Source: JAJISG01 sp964347325
GTDB lineage: Archaea; Thermoplasmatota; Thermoplasmata; RBG-16-68-12; JAJISG01
Length of the DNA stretch: 41,003 bases
Reading direction: 5' to 3'
NCBI GenBank assembly: GCA_964347325.1
Contig: CAYFYA010000014.1
Coordinates: 1 to 41,003, forward strand
A model generated the notes under the pieces. It had not been told where the DNA came from. It did no database searches and worked only from the letters and a program-made list of their open reading frames with translations. The number at the start of each line of letters is the position of its first letter. Position 1 is the first letter of the stretch. The translations under genes and the position numbers were made by a program. Of the stretch, positions 6,997 through 13,818 are shown piece by piece.

Positions 6997-8169
6997 CTAC
7001 TGAACGACGGCCATCGGGTATCGACTCTTGAAGGTCTCTCCTCGCTCGAAGCGGTCCAGGGCGAAGGGGGACAGGTCGAGGGTTCTGTAGCGGCCCTCCA
7101 CGATCAGCTCCGCCAGACACTTCCCCACCGCGGGGCTAAACTTGAAGCCGTGGCCGCTATACCCCGTTGTCGCGAACAGCCCCTCGATGGGAGGCAGGGC
7201 ACCGATGATGGGATGCAGGTCCGGTGTCGCTCCGTCCACGCCTACCCACCCTCTGACGAAGTGGGCCTCCCCCATCTCCGGCCATCTCCTACCTAGGCGC
7301 TCGGACACGCTAGACACGAACTCGAAACTGACGCCGTCGGGGAGTCCATCGGGGTCCCAACTCCCCTCTACCTCTTCATCCGTCCCCACCAATAGCGTCC
7401 CATTCCTCTCGGGCCTCCAGTAGCTGGTCGTGGCCATGTCAAAGGCCATGGGAGTGCTTCGAATGTCTCTCGGAGGCTGGAGGATGCCCACGGACAGGAG
7501 AGCAGGTTCCACGGGCAGCGCAACTCCCGCATTCTCGACCAAACCTGCGGACCAAGGTCCCGTGGCTATGACCACCTGCTCCGCCCCAATCCGGCCTCGG
7601 CTGGTATTCACACCAACGACCCCTTCACCCTCCACATCGACCGAGTGGACCTCAGTGTCCGTCATGAGCTCTCCGCCGAGGGCCCTGAAGCGGGAGGCGT
7701 ATTCGGCGTTCACCTGGTAGGCGTCGCCGTAGCCGGCGTCCTCCTCGAGGGCCGCGAGGACGACGCCTGTCAGGTCCAAGAAAGGAAAAGTCTCATGGGC
7801 CTCCGTGGGTTCCATCAGCCGGACTCCGACCCCCTCCTGCCGGTGCATCGCAACGTTCTCGCGCAGCGCTCTCTCGTTGGGGGCGTCCGCTAGGAGGAGC
7901 AGTGGTTGGGGCTGGAAGTCGACCTCACCCCCCACCTCGTCTGCGAAGTTCCGCAGGATGCGGAGGCTTTCCTTCACGACCTTCACGCATATCCTGTTAG
8001 AGTAGTGGTGACGCAGGAAGGAGGCCGACCGGCCGCTGGCCCCCGCGCCCACGTTGGCCTTGTCCAGGAGGAGGACTCGGCCAGCCTCCATCCTCAAGAG
8101 GTTGAAGGCCAGGCTCGCTCCATGGACACCTGCCCCAACGACGATCACGTCGGCATCCCTGGGCAACAC
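6997..8169 (-). CDS. FAD-dependent oxidoreductase, DAO/sarcosine-oxidase-beta-like
   Basis: This 390-residue protein belongs to the D-amino-acid oxidase (DAO) superfamily, which oxidises amine or hydroxy groups of small substrates with FAD. Its dinucleotide-binding motif VVGAGVHGAS (G12, G14, G17) opens the protein, followed by LLLDKANVGAGASGRSAS. Near the C-terminus TTGYSGHGFKFSPAVGK is the usual flavin-contact loop. The closest named relatives by pattern are sarcosine oxidase beta subunit and glycine oxidase or proline dehydrogenase beta (SoxB-like). No partner subunit is next to it, so a stand-alone enzyme is likely. The start is GTG 8169, about 20 bases after a GGTTAATC box A. The substrate is not identifiable. 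Confidence 0.85.
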   Translation of the reverse strand: MLPRDADVIVVGAGVHGASLAFNLLRMEAGRVLLLDKANVGAGASGRSASFLRHHYSNRICVKVVKESLRILRNFADEVGGEVDFQPQPLLLLADAPNERALRENVAMHRQEGVGVRLMEPTEAHETFPFLDLTGVVLAALEEDAGYGDAYQVNAEYASRFRALGGELMTDTEVHSVDVEGEGVVGVNTSRGRIGAEQVVIATGPWSAGLVENAGVALPVEPALLSVGILQPPRDIRSTPMAFDMATTSYWRPERNGTLLVGTDEEVEGSWDPDGLPDGVSFEFVSSVSERLGRRWPEMGEAHFVRGWVGVDGATPDLHPIIGALPPIEGLFATTGYSGHGFKFSPAVGKCLAELIVEGRYRTLDLSPFALDRFERGETFKSRYPMAVVQ

Positions 8170-8188
8170 GTCGACTATCCATCCCAGC

Positions 8189-8197
8189 GATTAACCC
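8189..8197 (-). promoter_or_regulatory. Box A promoter of the FAD oxidoreductase gene
   Basis: On the minus strand GGTTAATCG precedes the GTG start at 8169 by about 20 bases, fitting a leaderless or very short-leader transcript. Confidence 0.35.
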
Positions 8198-8230
8198 TTT
8201 TCCCCTCGGCTGCAACCCCTGAAGAGAACC

Positions 8231-8238
8231 CTTATAGC
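8231..8238 (+). promoter_or_regulatory. Box A promoter of the DUF1684 gene
   Basis: CTTATAGC lies about 30 bases before the ATG at 8268. A GAGGAG sits immediately before the start codon. Confidence 0.4.
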
Positions 8239-8267
8239 CCGCCCGCTCCGTCGTTTGGCGAGGAGCC

Positions 8268-8819
8268 ATGGAACTCAGGCAGATCGCGGGACAGGTGGAG
8301 CAGCTACGACGGGAGAAGGACAGGTTCTTCAGGGAGTCTCACAACTCTCCGATTCCTGAGGAAGATCGCCACTCCTTCTCGGGCCTCGAGTACTTCCCCT
8401 TCTCTGACGAGCTGGTCTTCGAAACGGAGCTGGTGGAGATGGACAGCCCTGCCGAGGTGGTGATGGCCACCAGCGTCGCTGGCGAGGAAGCCCTCTATCA
8501 CAGAGTGGGGCACTTTGAGTTCGAAGTCGGTGGGACCCTTGTCCGTCTCTACGCCTATCGAAGTGCCCACGAACACGAGCACGGGCGACCGAGCCTCTTC
8601 ATCCCCTTTCGCGACGCAACCTCAGGCAAGGAAAGCTATGGGGCCGCCCGCTACCTGGAGGTCGAGGTCAGCCCGTCGGGCAGATATCTCCTCAACTTCA
8701 ACGTGGCCTACAACCCGTACTGCGCCTACAGTGACAGGTACATCTGTCCCTTGCCGCCGACGGAGAACTGGCTAGAGGTGCCCATATATGCCGGCGAGAG
8801 GAACTACTCCAAGGCCTAG
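8268..8819 (+). CDS. DUF1684 family protein
   Basis: This 183-residue protein matches the DUF1684 pattern closely. An N-terminal helix with KDRFFRESHNSPIP is followed by FSGLEYFPF, then LFIPFRDATSGKESYGAARYLEVE. The hallmark end is FNVAYNPYCAYS, CPLPPTENWLEVPIYAGE. The conserved cysteines are those in AYNPYCAYS and YICPLPP. The family is widespread in bacteria and archaea, is predicted soluble, and has no established biochemical function. Length is typical of the single-domain form. It is transcribed alone from its own box A, divergently from the FAD oxidoreductase. Family membership is clear; function is unknown. Confidence 0.82.
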   Translation: MELRQIAGQVEQLRREKDRFFRESHNSPIPEEDRHSFSGLEYFPFSDELVFETELVEMDSPAEVVMATSVAGEEALYHRVGHFEFEVGGTLVRLYAYRSAHEHEHGRPSLFIPFRDATSGKESYGAARYLEVEVSPSGRYLLNFNVAYNPYCAYSDRYICPLPPTENWLEVPIYAGERNYSKA

Positions 8820-8858
8820 GCCTCGCCCCCATATCCTGCCAAAGGCTGCTGGTGGTCC

Positions 8859-9116
8859 TCACTCACTCAGCCGGTAGACGCGGTCTCCCGGCCTGGCTCT
8901 CTCCCCAATGAGGACCCCGATCTCCTGACCCACAGAGGCGTGCTCGACCGTCTGGTTCTCTATCTCCATAGAGTTCACCGTGACCGTAAGGTCTGTCGTG
9001 AAGCCCTGAATCTGAATCGTATCTCCAACTCTCAAGGGACCGTCTGTGAGGCGAACAGCCGCGACCTTGGGCTTTGCGTAGTACTTGAACACCTCTCCGA
9101 CTTTGGTACGCTCCAT
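8859..9116 (-). CDS. Stand-alone EF-Tu domain 2-like translation factor protein
   Basis: The 85-residue product is a single beta-barrel of the translation-factor domain 2 type. It has VGEVFKYYAKPKVAAVRLTD, LRVGDTIQIQG, then a central VTVNSMEIENQTVEHASVGQ and a closing RPGDRVYRL. In EF-Tu, IF2 and SelB this barrel follows the GTPase domain and contacts aminoacyl-tRNA. Here the GTPase domain is absent, and the short gene has its own start and stop. Such isolated domains occur in archaea and are annotated as elongation-factor-like, without known function. It is divergent from the LSm gene, so both may belong to RNA metabolism, which is inference. A TTTTAGG box A sits about 35 bases upstream. Confidence 0.8.
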   Translation of the reverse strand: MERTKVGEVFKYYAKPKVAAVRLTDGPLRVGDTIQIQGFTTDLTVTVNSMEIENQTVEHASVGQEIGVLIGERARPGDRVYRLSE

Positions 9117-9147
9117 GATGTTGCCACTTGGCGTAATCGGTTATCGA

Positions 9148-9156
9148 CCTAAAAGG
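9148..9156 (-). promoter_or_regulatory. Box A promoter of the EF-Tu domain-2-like gene
   Basis: Minus-strand CCTTTTAGG lies about 32-40 bases before the ATG at 9116. Confidence 0.35.
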
Positions 9157-9225
9157 GTTATCTCAGGTCGGGATTGGCTCTCCATGGGGTGACTGTGGGA
9201 GGCTCCTCGCACCCAGCCAGCAAAC

Positions 9226-9233
9226 CTTTAAAT
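9226..9233 (+). promoter_or_regulatory. Box A promoter of the LSm gene
   Basis: CTTTAAAT lies about 35 bases before the LSm ATG (9268). A G-rich AAAGGGGGG tract just ahead of the start could act as ribosome site. Confidence 0.5.
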
Positions 9234-9267
9234 CGGGATCATATCGTGTGGGTCAAAGGGGGGTTTG

Positions 9268-9483
9268 ATGGTCCTGCCACTCAATGTTTTGGAGAAGTCC
9301 CTGAACAAGACTGTGTCGCTGCTCCTGAAGGACAGCCGTGTGCTGAAGGGGACCTTGGTGGGTTACGACGACTATATGAATATGGTGCTGGAGGACACCG
9401 AGGAAACCATGGGGGACCAGGTCAGGAGGATAGGGACTGTCGTCCTTCGAGGCAATAACGTCGTCACCATTGTACCCCAGTGA
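9268..9483 (+). CDS. Sm-like archaeal protein (LSm)
   Basis: This 71-residue protein is an archaeal LSm (Sm-like) subunit. These form six- or seven-membered rings that bind U-rich RNA and act in RNA processing and stability. Sm1 is seen as VSLLLKDSRVLKGTLVGYDD followed by YMNMVLEDTEE. Sm2 is IGTVVLRGNNVVTIVPQ, with the RGNNV signature that binds uridine bases. A TTG one codon upstream (9265) is in frame, but ATG 9268 fits the family start better. The gene is monocistronic, with a clear box A and a G-rich leader. Length is typical of archaeal LSm. Confidence 0.93.
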   Translation: MVLPLNVLEKSLNKTVSLLLKDSRVLKGTLVGYDDYMNMVLEDTEETMGDQVRRIGTVVLRGNNVVTIVPQ

Positions 9484-9501
9484 CCTTCGGAGTGTCGAAA
9501 G

Positions 9502-9509
9502 TTATTAAG
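9502..9509 (+). promoter_or_regulatory. Box A promoter of the nucleotidyltransferase/mutase operon
   Basis: TTATTAAG lies about 25 bases before ATG 9533, matching a leaderless archaeal transcript. Confidence 0.5.
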
Positions 9510-9532
9510 GAGCAATAGGTTACATCACCGGG

Positions 9533-10552
9533 ATGCAAGCCGTCATTCTGGCGGGAGGCCTGGGAACCAGGCTCCGGCCGCTCACCTACTCTCGCCCCAA
9601 GGCTCTCCTGCCACTAGTGAATCGACCGGTAGTCCTGCACATCATCGATGTCCTCCCACCTCTGGTGGACGAGGTCATAATCGCAGCCAACTACCTGGTT
9701 GGGACCTTGGAGGAATACTTCTCCTCGAACCCGCTCAAGGTGAAGGTTTCCATCGTCGAAGAGGGGGAGCCAATGGGCACCGGAGGCGCCCTGAAGAACC
9801 TGGAGGGCCTTGTTGAGGGCACTTTCTTCGCTCTGAATGGCGACGTCATAAGTTCCCTGGACATGCAGAAGCTGCTGGACTTCCACTTGAAACGAGGGGG
9901 AATTGGTACTATTGCCCTCTGGGAGGTCGAAGACCCGGAAGGATTCGGTGTGGTCGGACTCGGAGATGGAGGGCGGATCGAGAGATTTGTGGAGAAACCT
10001 TCGGGGAAGGAAGCCTTCTCGAGGACAATCAATGCGGGCATCTACAGCCTTCAGGAAGATATCCTGGATCTCATCGAGGGTGGAAGGGAGGTGTCCCTCG
10101 AGCGTGAGGTCTTCCCCAAGGCTATCGAAGAGGGTCTCTTCGGCATGGCGTTCACCGGTTTCTGGGCCGACGTCGGTACCCTCGAGAATTATCTGATGGC
10201 CGTTCGGGCCCTATTGGAGAGGTGGGGGAGCACCATCTCCCCAGACTGCGTTGTCAGCCCCGAGGCGGTGATTCTGGATCCCATCTCGATCGGTCCTAAA
10301 ACGATCATGAGGAGCGGGATCATCGGTCCCTTCGTGAGTCTTGGCCGTGGCTGCGACGTCGCTAGTGCCAAGGTGGCAAACTCGACCCTCCTCGACGGAG
10401 TCAAGCTGGGAGAGGGGACCATCGTTGAGGACAGTCTGATAGGATCTGGCGTCACGGTCTCCAGGGACTCCCAGTTAGAAGGCTGCATCGTCGCCGACGA
10501 TGTCACGGTAGAGAAGGGATCCAAGCTTATCGATACACAGGTGGAAGCTTGA
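9533..10552 (+). CDS. Sugar-1-phosphate nucleotidyltransferase
   Basis: This 339-residue enzyme joins a nucleoside triphosphate to a sugar 1-phosphate. The N-terminal catalytic domain opens with VILAGGLGTRLRPLTYSRPK, the nucleotide-binding signature with a metal/phosphate loop. It then has EPMGTGGALKNL, the FFALNGDVI metal motif, VEKP and FWADVGTLENYL. From about residue 230 the chain becomes a left-handed beta-helix of hexapeptide repeats. This resembles mannose-1-phosphate guanylyltransferases and glucose-1-phosphate thymidylyltransferase relatives; the exact sugar is undetermined. Its stop overlaps the start of a phosphohexomutase (TTGA at 10549), which would supply the sugar 1-phosphate. 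A second nucleotidyltransferase with longer hexapeptide tail is at 33.2 kb. Confidence 0.85.
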   Translation: MQAVILAGGLGTRLRPLTYSRPKALLPLVNRPVVLHIIDVLPPLVDEVIIAANYLVGTLEEYFSSNPLKVKVSIVEEGEPMGTGGALKNLEGLVEGTFFALNGDVISSLDMQKLLDFHLKRGGIGTIALWEVEDPEGFGVVGLGDGGRIERFVEKPSGKEAFSRTINAGIYSLQEDILDLIEGGREVSLEREVFPKAIEEGLFGMAFTGFWADVGTLENYLMAVRALLERWGSTISPDCVVSPEAVILDPISIGPKTIMRSGIIGPFVSLGRGCDVASAKVANSTLLDGVKLGEGTIVEDSLIGSGVTVSRDSQLEGCIVADDVTVEKGSKLIDTQVEA

Positions 10553-11919
10553 CTCGTCTTTTCGGTACCAACGGCATTCGAGGGATTGTGGGGGAGACCA
10601 TGACCGCTTCCCTAGCCCTCGACGTCGGCAGGGCCCTTGGTAGTTACTTCCCAAGAGGCCGACTCGCCATCGGTAATGACACCAGGATGTCGAGCCCGAT
10701 GCTGAAGGCAGCCGTCATCTCTGGCCTCACGGCCGCGGGGTTCATGGTGGATGATGTCGAGACGGCACCCTCACCCGCGATCCAGTACTTCGTCAAGACC
10801 CATCGACACGTGGGTGGAGTCATAATCACGGCCTCCCACAACCCGCGGGAGTTCAACGGGATCAAGGTCCTGGACGCCGAAGGTATGGAGCTTCCCAGGG
10901 AAGCCGAGCTGAAGATCGAGGAGATATACGCAAAGCGAGACTTCCCTCCGACCACCTGGGAGGGGGTGGGATCCGTCTTCAGGACGGAGCGCTGCAACCA
11001 GGAGTATCTGCAGGCCGTGCTGGACAGGGTCGAAGTGGAGTCAATCCGGAAGGCCGGTCTGAAGGTGGTCCTGGACTGTGCCAATGGCGTCGCCACTTTC
11101 GTCTCTCCCTACCTGCTCCGCCGGATGGGCTGCGGGATTGCCACCCTCAATGCGCAACCCGACGGTGCTTTCCCGGGACATCCACCCGAGCCCAGGGAGG
11201 AATATCTGGGCGAGCTAAAGGAGGTGGTGGTCGACGCAGGAGCAGACCTGGGGGCCGTCCACGATGGTGATGCAGACAGGGTAATCTTCGTCGATGAACG
11301 CGGGGGGTACGTTGTGGGAGACAGATCCCTCGCGCTCCTAGCCAGTCACGAGGTTGGGAGGAGAGGCGGAGGCGTCGTGGTGACTCCTGTCAGCTCCTCG
11401 AGTTGTGTTGAAGATGTGGTTAGAGCCAAGGGCGGAGAGGTGCTGTACACCAAGGTCGGAGCTCCCTTGGTGGCCCGAACGGTGTATGAGAGGGGGGCCC
11501 TCTTCGGTGGCGAGGAGAACGGGGGCCTTATCTTCCCCGAACATCAGTTCTGCAGGGACGGGGCCATGGGACTGGCCTCTGTCCTCGAGATTATCGCTGG
11601 CAGCGGCAGAAGCCTCTCGGACCTCCTGAAGGAGATACCAATGTACTATGTGAGGAAGAACGCGGTGTCCTGCCCCCCGGCGCTAAAGGAGGGGGTCCTG
11701 AATGCCATGACGCGAAGCTACGAGGGCAGGCGAATCGAGACTCTCGACGGCGTCAAAGTCCATCTTGAGGACGGTTGGGTTCTGATCAGGCCCTCCGGGA
11801 CGGAGGCGATTGTTCGAATCTTCTCCGAGGCCCGGAGCGAGGATCGTGCCGCCAGGATCAATGACGATGCTGTGTCTTTGGTAACAGCCGCCCTAGAGGA
11901 TCTCGCGGTAGACGAGTGA
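10549..11919 (+). CDS. glmM: Phosphohexomutase, GlmM/phosphomannomutase family
   Basis: The 456-residue enzyme moves phosphate between C6 and C1 of a hexose (glucosamine, mannose or glucose). Key sites are intact: the RLFGTNGIRG start, the phosphoserine loop ITASHNPREFNG (S96), the magnesium loop DGDADR (239-244), the sugar loop GEENGG (321-326) and the phosphate loop RPSGTEAIVRIF (414-425). GlmM is the best guess because a GlmS and a GlmU-like enzyme are encoded in the window and the protein resembles archaeal GlmM. Phosphomannomutase activity is equally possible from sequence. It starts at TTG 10549, overlapping the previous stop. It converges on the DUF92 gene with a six-base gap. Confidence 0.87.
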   Translation: MTRLFGTNGIRGIVGETMTASLALDVGRALGSYFPRGRLAIGNDTRMSSPMLKAAVISGLTAAGFMVDDVETAPSPAIQYFVKTHRHVGGVIITASHNPREFNGIKVLDAEGMELPREAELKIEEIYAKRDFPPTTWEGVGSVFRTERCNQEYLQAVLDRVEVESIRKAGLKVVLDCANGVATFVSPYLLRRMGCGIATLNAQPDGAFPGHPPEPREEYLGELKEVVVDAGADLGAVHDGDADRVIFVDERGGYVVGDRSLALLASHEVGRRGGGVVVTPVSSSSCVEDVVRAKGGEVLYTKVGAPLVARTVYERGALFGGEENGGLIFPEHQFCRDGAMGLASVLEIIAGSGRSLSDLLKEIPMYYVRKNAVSCPPALKEGVLNAMTRSYEGRRIETLDGVKVHLEDGWVLIRPSGTEAIVRIFSEARSEDRAARINDDAVSLVTAALEDLAVDE

Positions 11920-11925
11920 AAACCC

Positions 11926-12693
11926 CTACCTCACCAGCACGAAGAGCACGAGGGCCATTAGAGCACCCAGGCTGGTCGTGAGCAGGTTGTTCGCCTTCTT
12001 GGAGATGAGTCCCCGCCTCTCAATGGTTGCCCCCACTAGGCTGTCGATCTGGCATCCCACGAAGCCTACAACAATGGGAATGAGGAGGAGCCCAGGTTCA
12101 GGTGGAAAGGTGACAGGCTCTCCCATGGCGGATGGAATCATGGCCAGGAGGAGCCACGACATTAAGGCCGTGTAGATGGCAGCGAGGAGGGCTGCACCCT
12201 GGCCCAGCAGAGAGATCCCACCGTTGGTCCCCGGTCTTACTCTCTCGAAGGTGGTGATGAGATACGTCTCCGATGAAAGCACACCGATCTCGCTGGCGAG
12301 GGTGTCGGCGGCCGCCACGGCGATGGCGGAGACGAAGAGGAGTCCCACGAGATCCTTCGGGAGCTGGGGTAAGCCAATGAAGCCGATGATGGCCAGGACA
12401 GCGGGTGCCAAGCCGTTAGCAAAAACGTTGCTGTACCTCCGCTCCCCCTGGAGGCCCTCCTGAGCCCCGATGGCCTTCTTCTGATCGAACCTGTACTTGG
12501 TGGCGATGAAGCTCGATAGGAGGAAGATGAGGAGGAGGAATAGCCACAGGACGTCGCCGAAGATTCCAATGACGAAACCAACTGCGAAGGCCGCCAAAGA
12601 TCCATCCCAGGTAAGAACACCCTTCAGATAGGCGAGGCCAGCGAGGGTAGTACACAGCAGGGAAACGAGGAGAACGGCCTCTGGTGCAACCAT
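11926..12693 (-). CDS. DUF92 family integral membrane protein
   Basis: A 255-residue polytopic protein (about six or seven membrane helices) of the DUF92 family. Conserved landmarks are SFIATKYRFDQKKAIGA with ERRYSNVFANG, the loop ADTLASEIGVLS, and RVRPGTNGGISLLG. A plant family member (VTE6) phosphorylates phytyl phosphate, so a role in isoprenoid-phosphate metabolism is possible in archaea, but the substrate is unproven. The start at ATG 12693 sits at the point expected for a leaderless transcript from a TTTTATGC box A; the frame extends upstream to 12750 across that promoter, which argues against the longer form. It lies between glmM and fen1 on the minus strand. Confidence 0.83.
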   Translation of the reverse strand: MVAPEAVLLVSLLCTTLAGLAYLKGVLTWDGSLAAFAVGFVIGIFGDVLWLFLLLIFLLSSFIATKYRFDQKKAIGAQEGLQGERRYSNVFANGLAPAVLAIIGFIGLPQLPKDLVGLLFVSAIAVAAADTLASEIGVLSSETYLITTFERVRPGTNGGISLLGQGAALLAAIYTALMSWLLLAMIPSAMGEPVTFPPEPGLLLIPIVVGFVGCQIDSLVGATIERRGLISKKANNLLTTSLGALMALVLFVLVR

Positions 12694-12714
12694 CCCGAGC
12701 CTATTTGTGCTCCC

Positions 12715-12722
12715 GCATAAAA
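12715..12722 (-). promoter_or_regulatory. Box A promoter of the DUF92 gene
   Basis: Minus-strand TTTTATGC is about 25 bases before ATG 12693, ideal for a leaderless start. Confidence 0.5.
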
Positions 12723-12756
12723 CCCTTCCTGAGTGGGTGCCCAGCGGCAATCTCAG

Positions 12757-13776
12757 CTACATCCAACTGTCGAGGCTCTCCTGCTGACGGGCTCCACGAC
12801 CTTCGCGAACCTTGCTCAATGCCGACTTCACCCTATCCACTGAGAAGTCGTGCTCGTCACACAACAAGGAGATGATGCCGTCCTCGTCCATGTCCAGCCA
12901 ATCAAGTCTGTAGCTGTCCGTGACCTTCGGCTGCAGGAAGATCTTCCTTATCTCCTCGAAGTTCTCGACGGTGTAGTCGGCCAAGGCAGTAACGGATTCG
13001 AGATCGATGTGGCTGTGTATGAGGTCGAGGGCTCGTTTGGGACCGATGCCCCTCACGCCGTCATTGAAATCCGTTCCAATCAGGATGGCCATGTCAACCA
13101 GCTGCTCCCGCGTGACTCCCCACCTCTTCAGGTTCTCTTCCAGGCGAAGGAGCTCAATCCTGACGGTGACGTACTCCTGACGGCGGGGGAGCTTCCTCCT
13201 GCCCGAAATGGCGAGATTCTTGACGAGGCGGGGGGAGCCGTAGAGGAGGGAGTCGTAATCCTGGGACCCGGCAGCCCAGACATCACCCTTCGAGGCCATG
13301 TGGCTCGCCTGGGCCTCCCCATCCTGGGGAGCATCCACGTGAGGTATCCCCATCACCTTGAGGAGTTCCTGGGAGCCGCTTACCATGTCGTCGGTGAGGC
13401 GGACTGCCTGCTGAGCTTTCGTCCTGGCTCGCTCGATGTCGCCTGCCTCTAGGGCTTCCTTCCACTCCCTCTCGGCTCGTCTCCGGACAGACCTCCTCCC
13501 CTGGATGACCTTCTTCTTGAGGGGATGCGGCGGTCCGTCGAAGACGAAGACTGGAAGGATTCCTTTTTGGACCACGTTGGCGGTCCTATAGAGGAGACCA
13601 CTCAGGTGAGAAGTGATCCTGCCGTGCCTGTCCATGAGGGGAGTGCCGTCTGGTTGTCTGATGATAGAGAGGAACTGGTAGATAGTGTTGTAGGCATCGA
13701 TGGCGATAGTATTCCCGCTGAGGTCCTCCAACCGTTTCGTCTCGTAGGTTACGATGCCTGACAGATCGATTCCCAT
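12757..13776 (-). CDS. fen: Flap endonuclease 1 (FEN-1)
   Basis: FEN-1 removes 5' flaps during Okazaki-fragment maturation and base-excision repair. The 339-residue protein starts MGIDLSGIV as the family does. The metal ligands are D27, D80 (VFVFDGPPHP), D152 and E154 (APQDGEAQ), D173 and D175 (SQDYDSLLYG), and D236 (LIGTDFNDGVRGIGPK, also the H2TH/K-binding region). D152 replaces the usual glutamate of the SEGEA motif, a conservative change. The C-terminus QESLDSWM is a PCNA-interacting peptide with methionine for the final aromatic. It follows the giant helical-repeat gene by 42 bases, with a possible own box A at 13802-13810. Confidence 0.94.
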   Translation of the reverse strand: MGIDLSGIVTYETKRLEDLSGNTIAIDAYNTIYQFLSIIRQPDGTPLMDRHGRITSHLSGLLYRTANVVQKGILPVFVFDGPPHPLKKKVIQGRRSVRRRAEREWKEALEAGDIERARTKAQQAVRLTDDMVSGSQELLKVMGIPHVDAPQDGEAQASHMASKGDVWAAGSQDYDSLLYGSPRLVKNLAISGRRKLPRRQEYVTVRIELLRLEENLKRWGVTREQLVDMAILIGTDFNDGVRGIGPKRALDLIHSHIDLESVTALADYTVENFEEIRKIFLQPKVTDSYRLDWLDMDEDGIISLLCDEHDFSVDRVKSALSKVREGRGARQQESLDSWM

Positions 13777-13801
13777 GGATCAACGACCTAGGACTAGGAT
13801 G

Positions 13802-13810
13802 AGTAATAGC
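13802..13810 (-). promoter_or_regulatory. Possible box A of the FEN-1 gene
   Basis: Minus-strand GCTATTACT lies about 26-34 bases before the fen ATG and just after the stop of the giant gene. It would allow FEN-1 to be transcribed independently. Confidence 0.35.
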
Positions 13811-13818
13811 TTTGTCCC

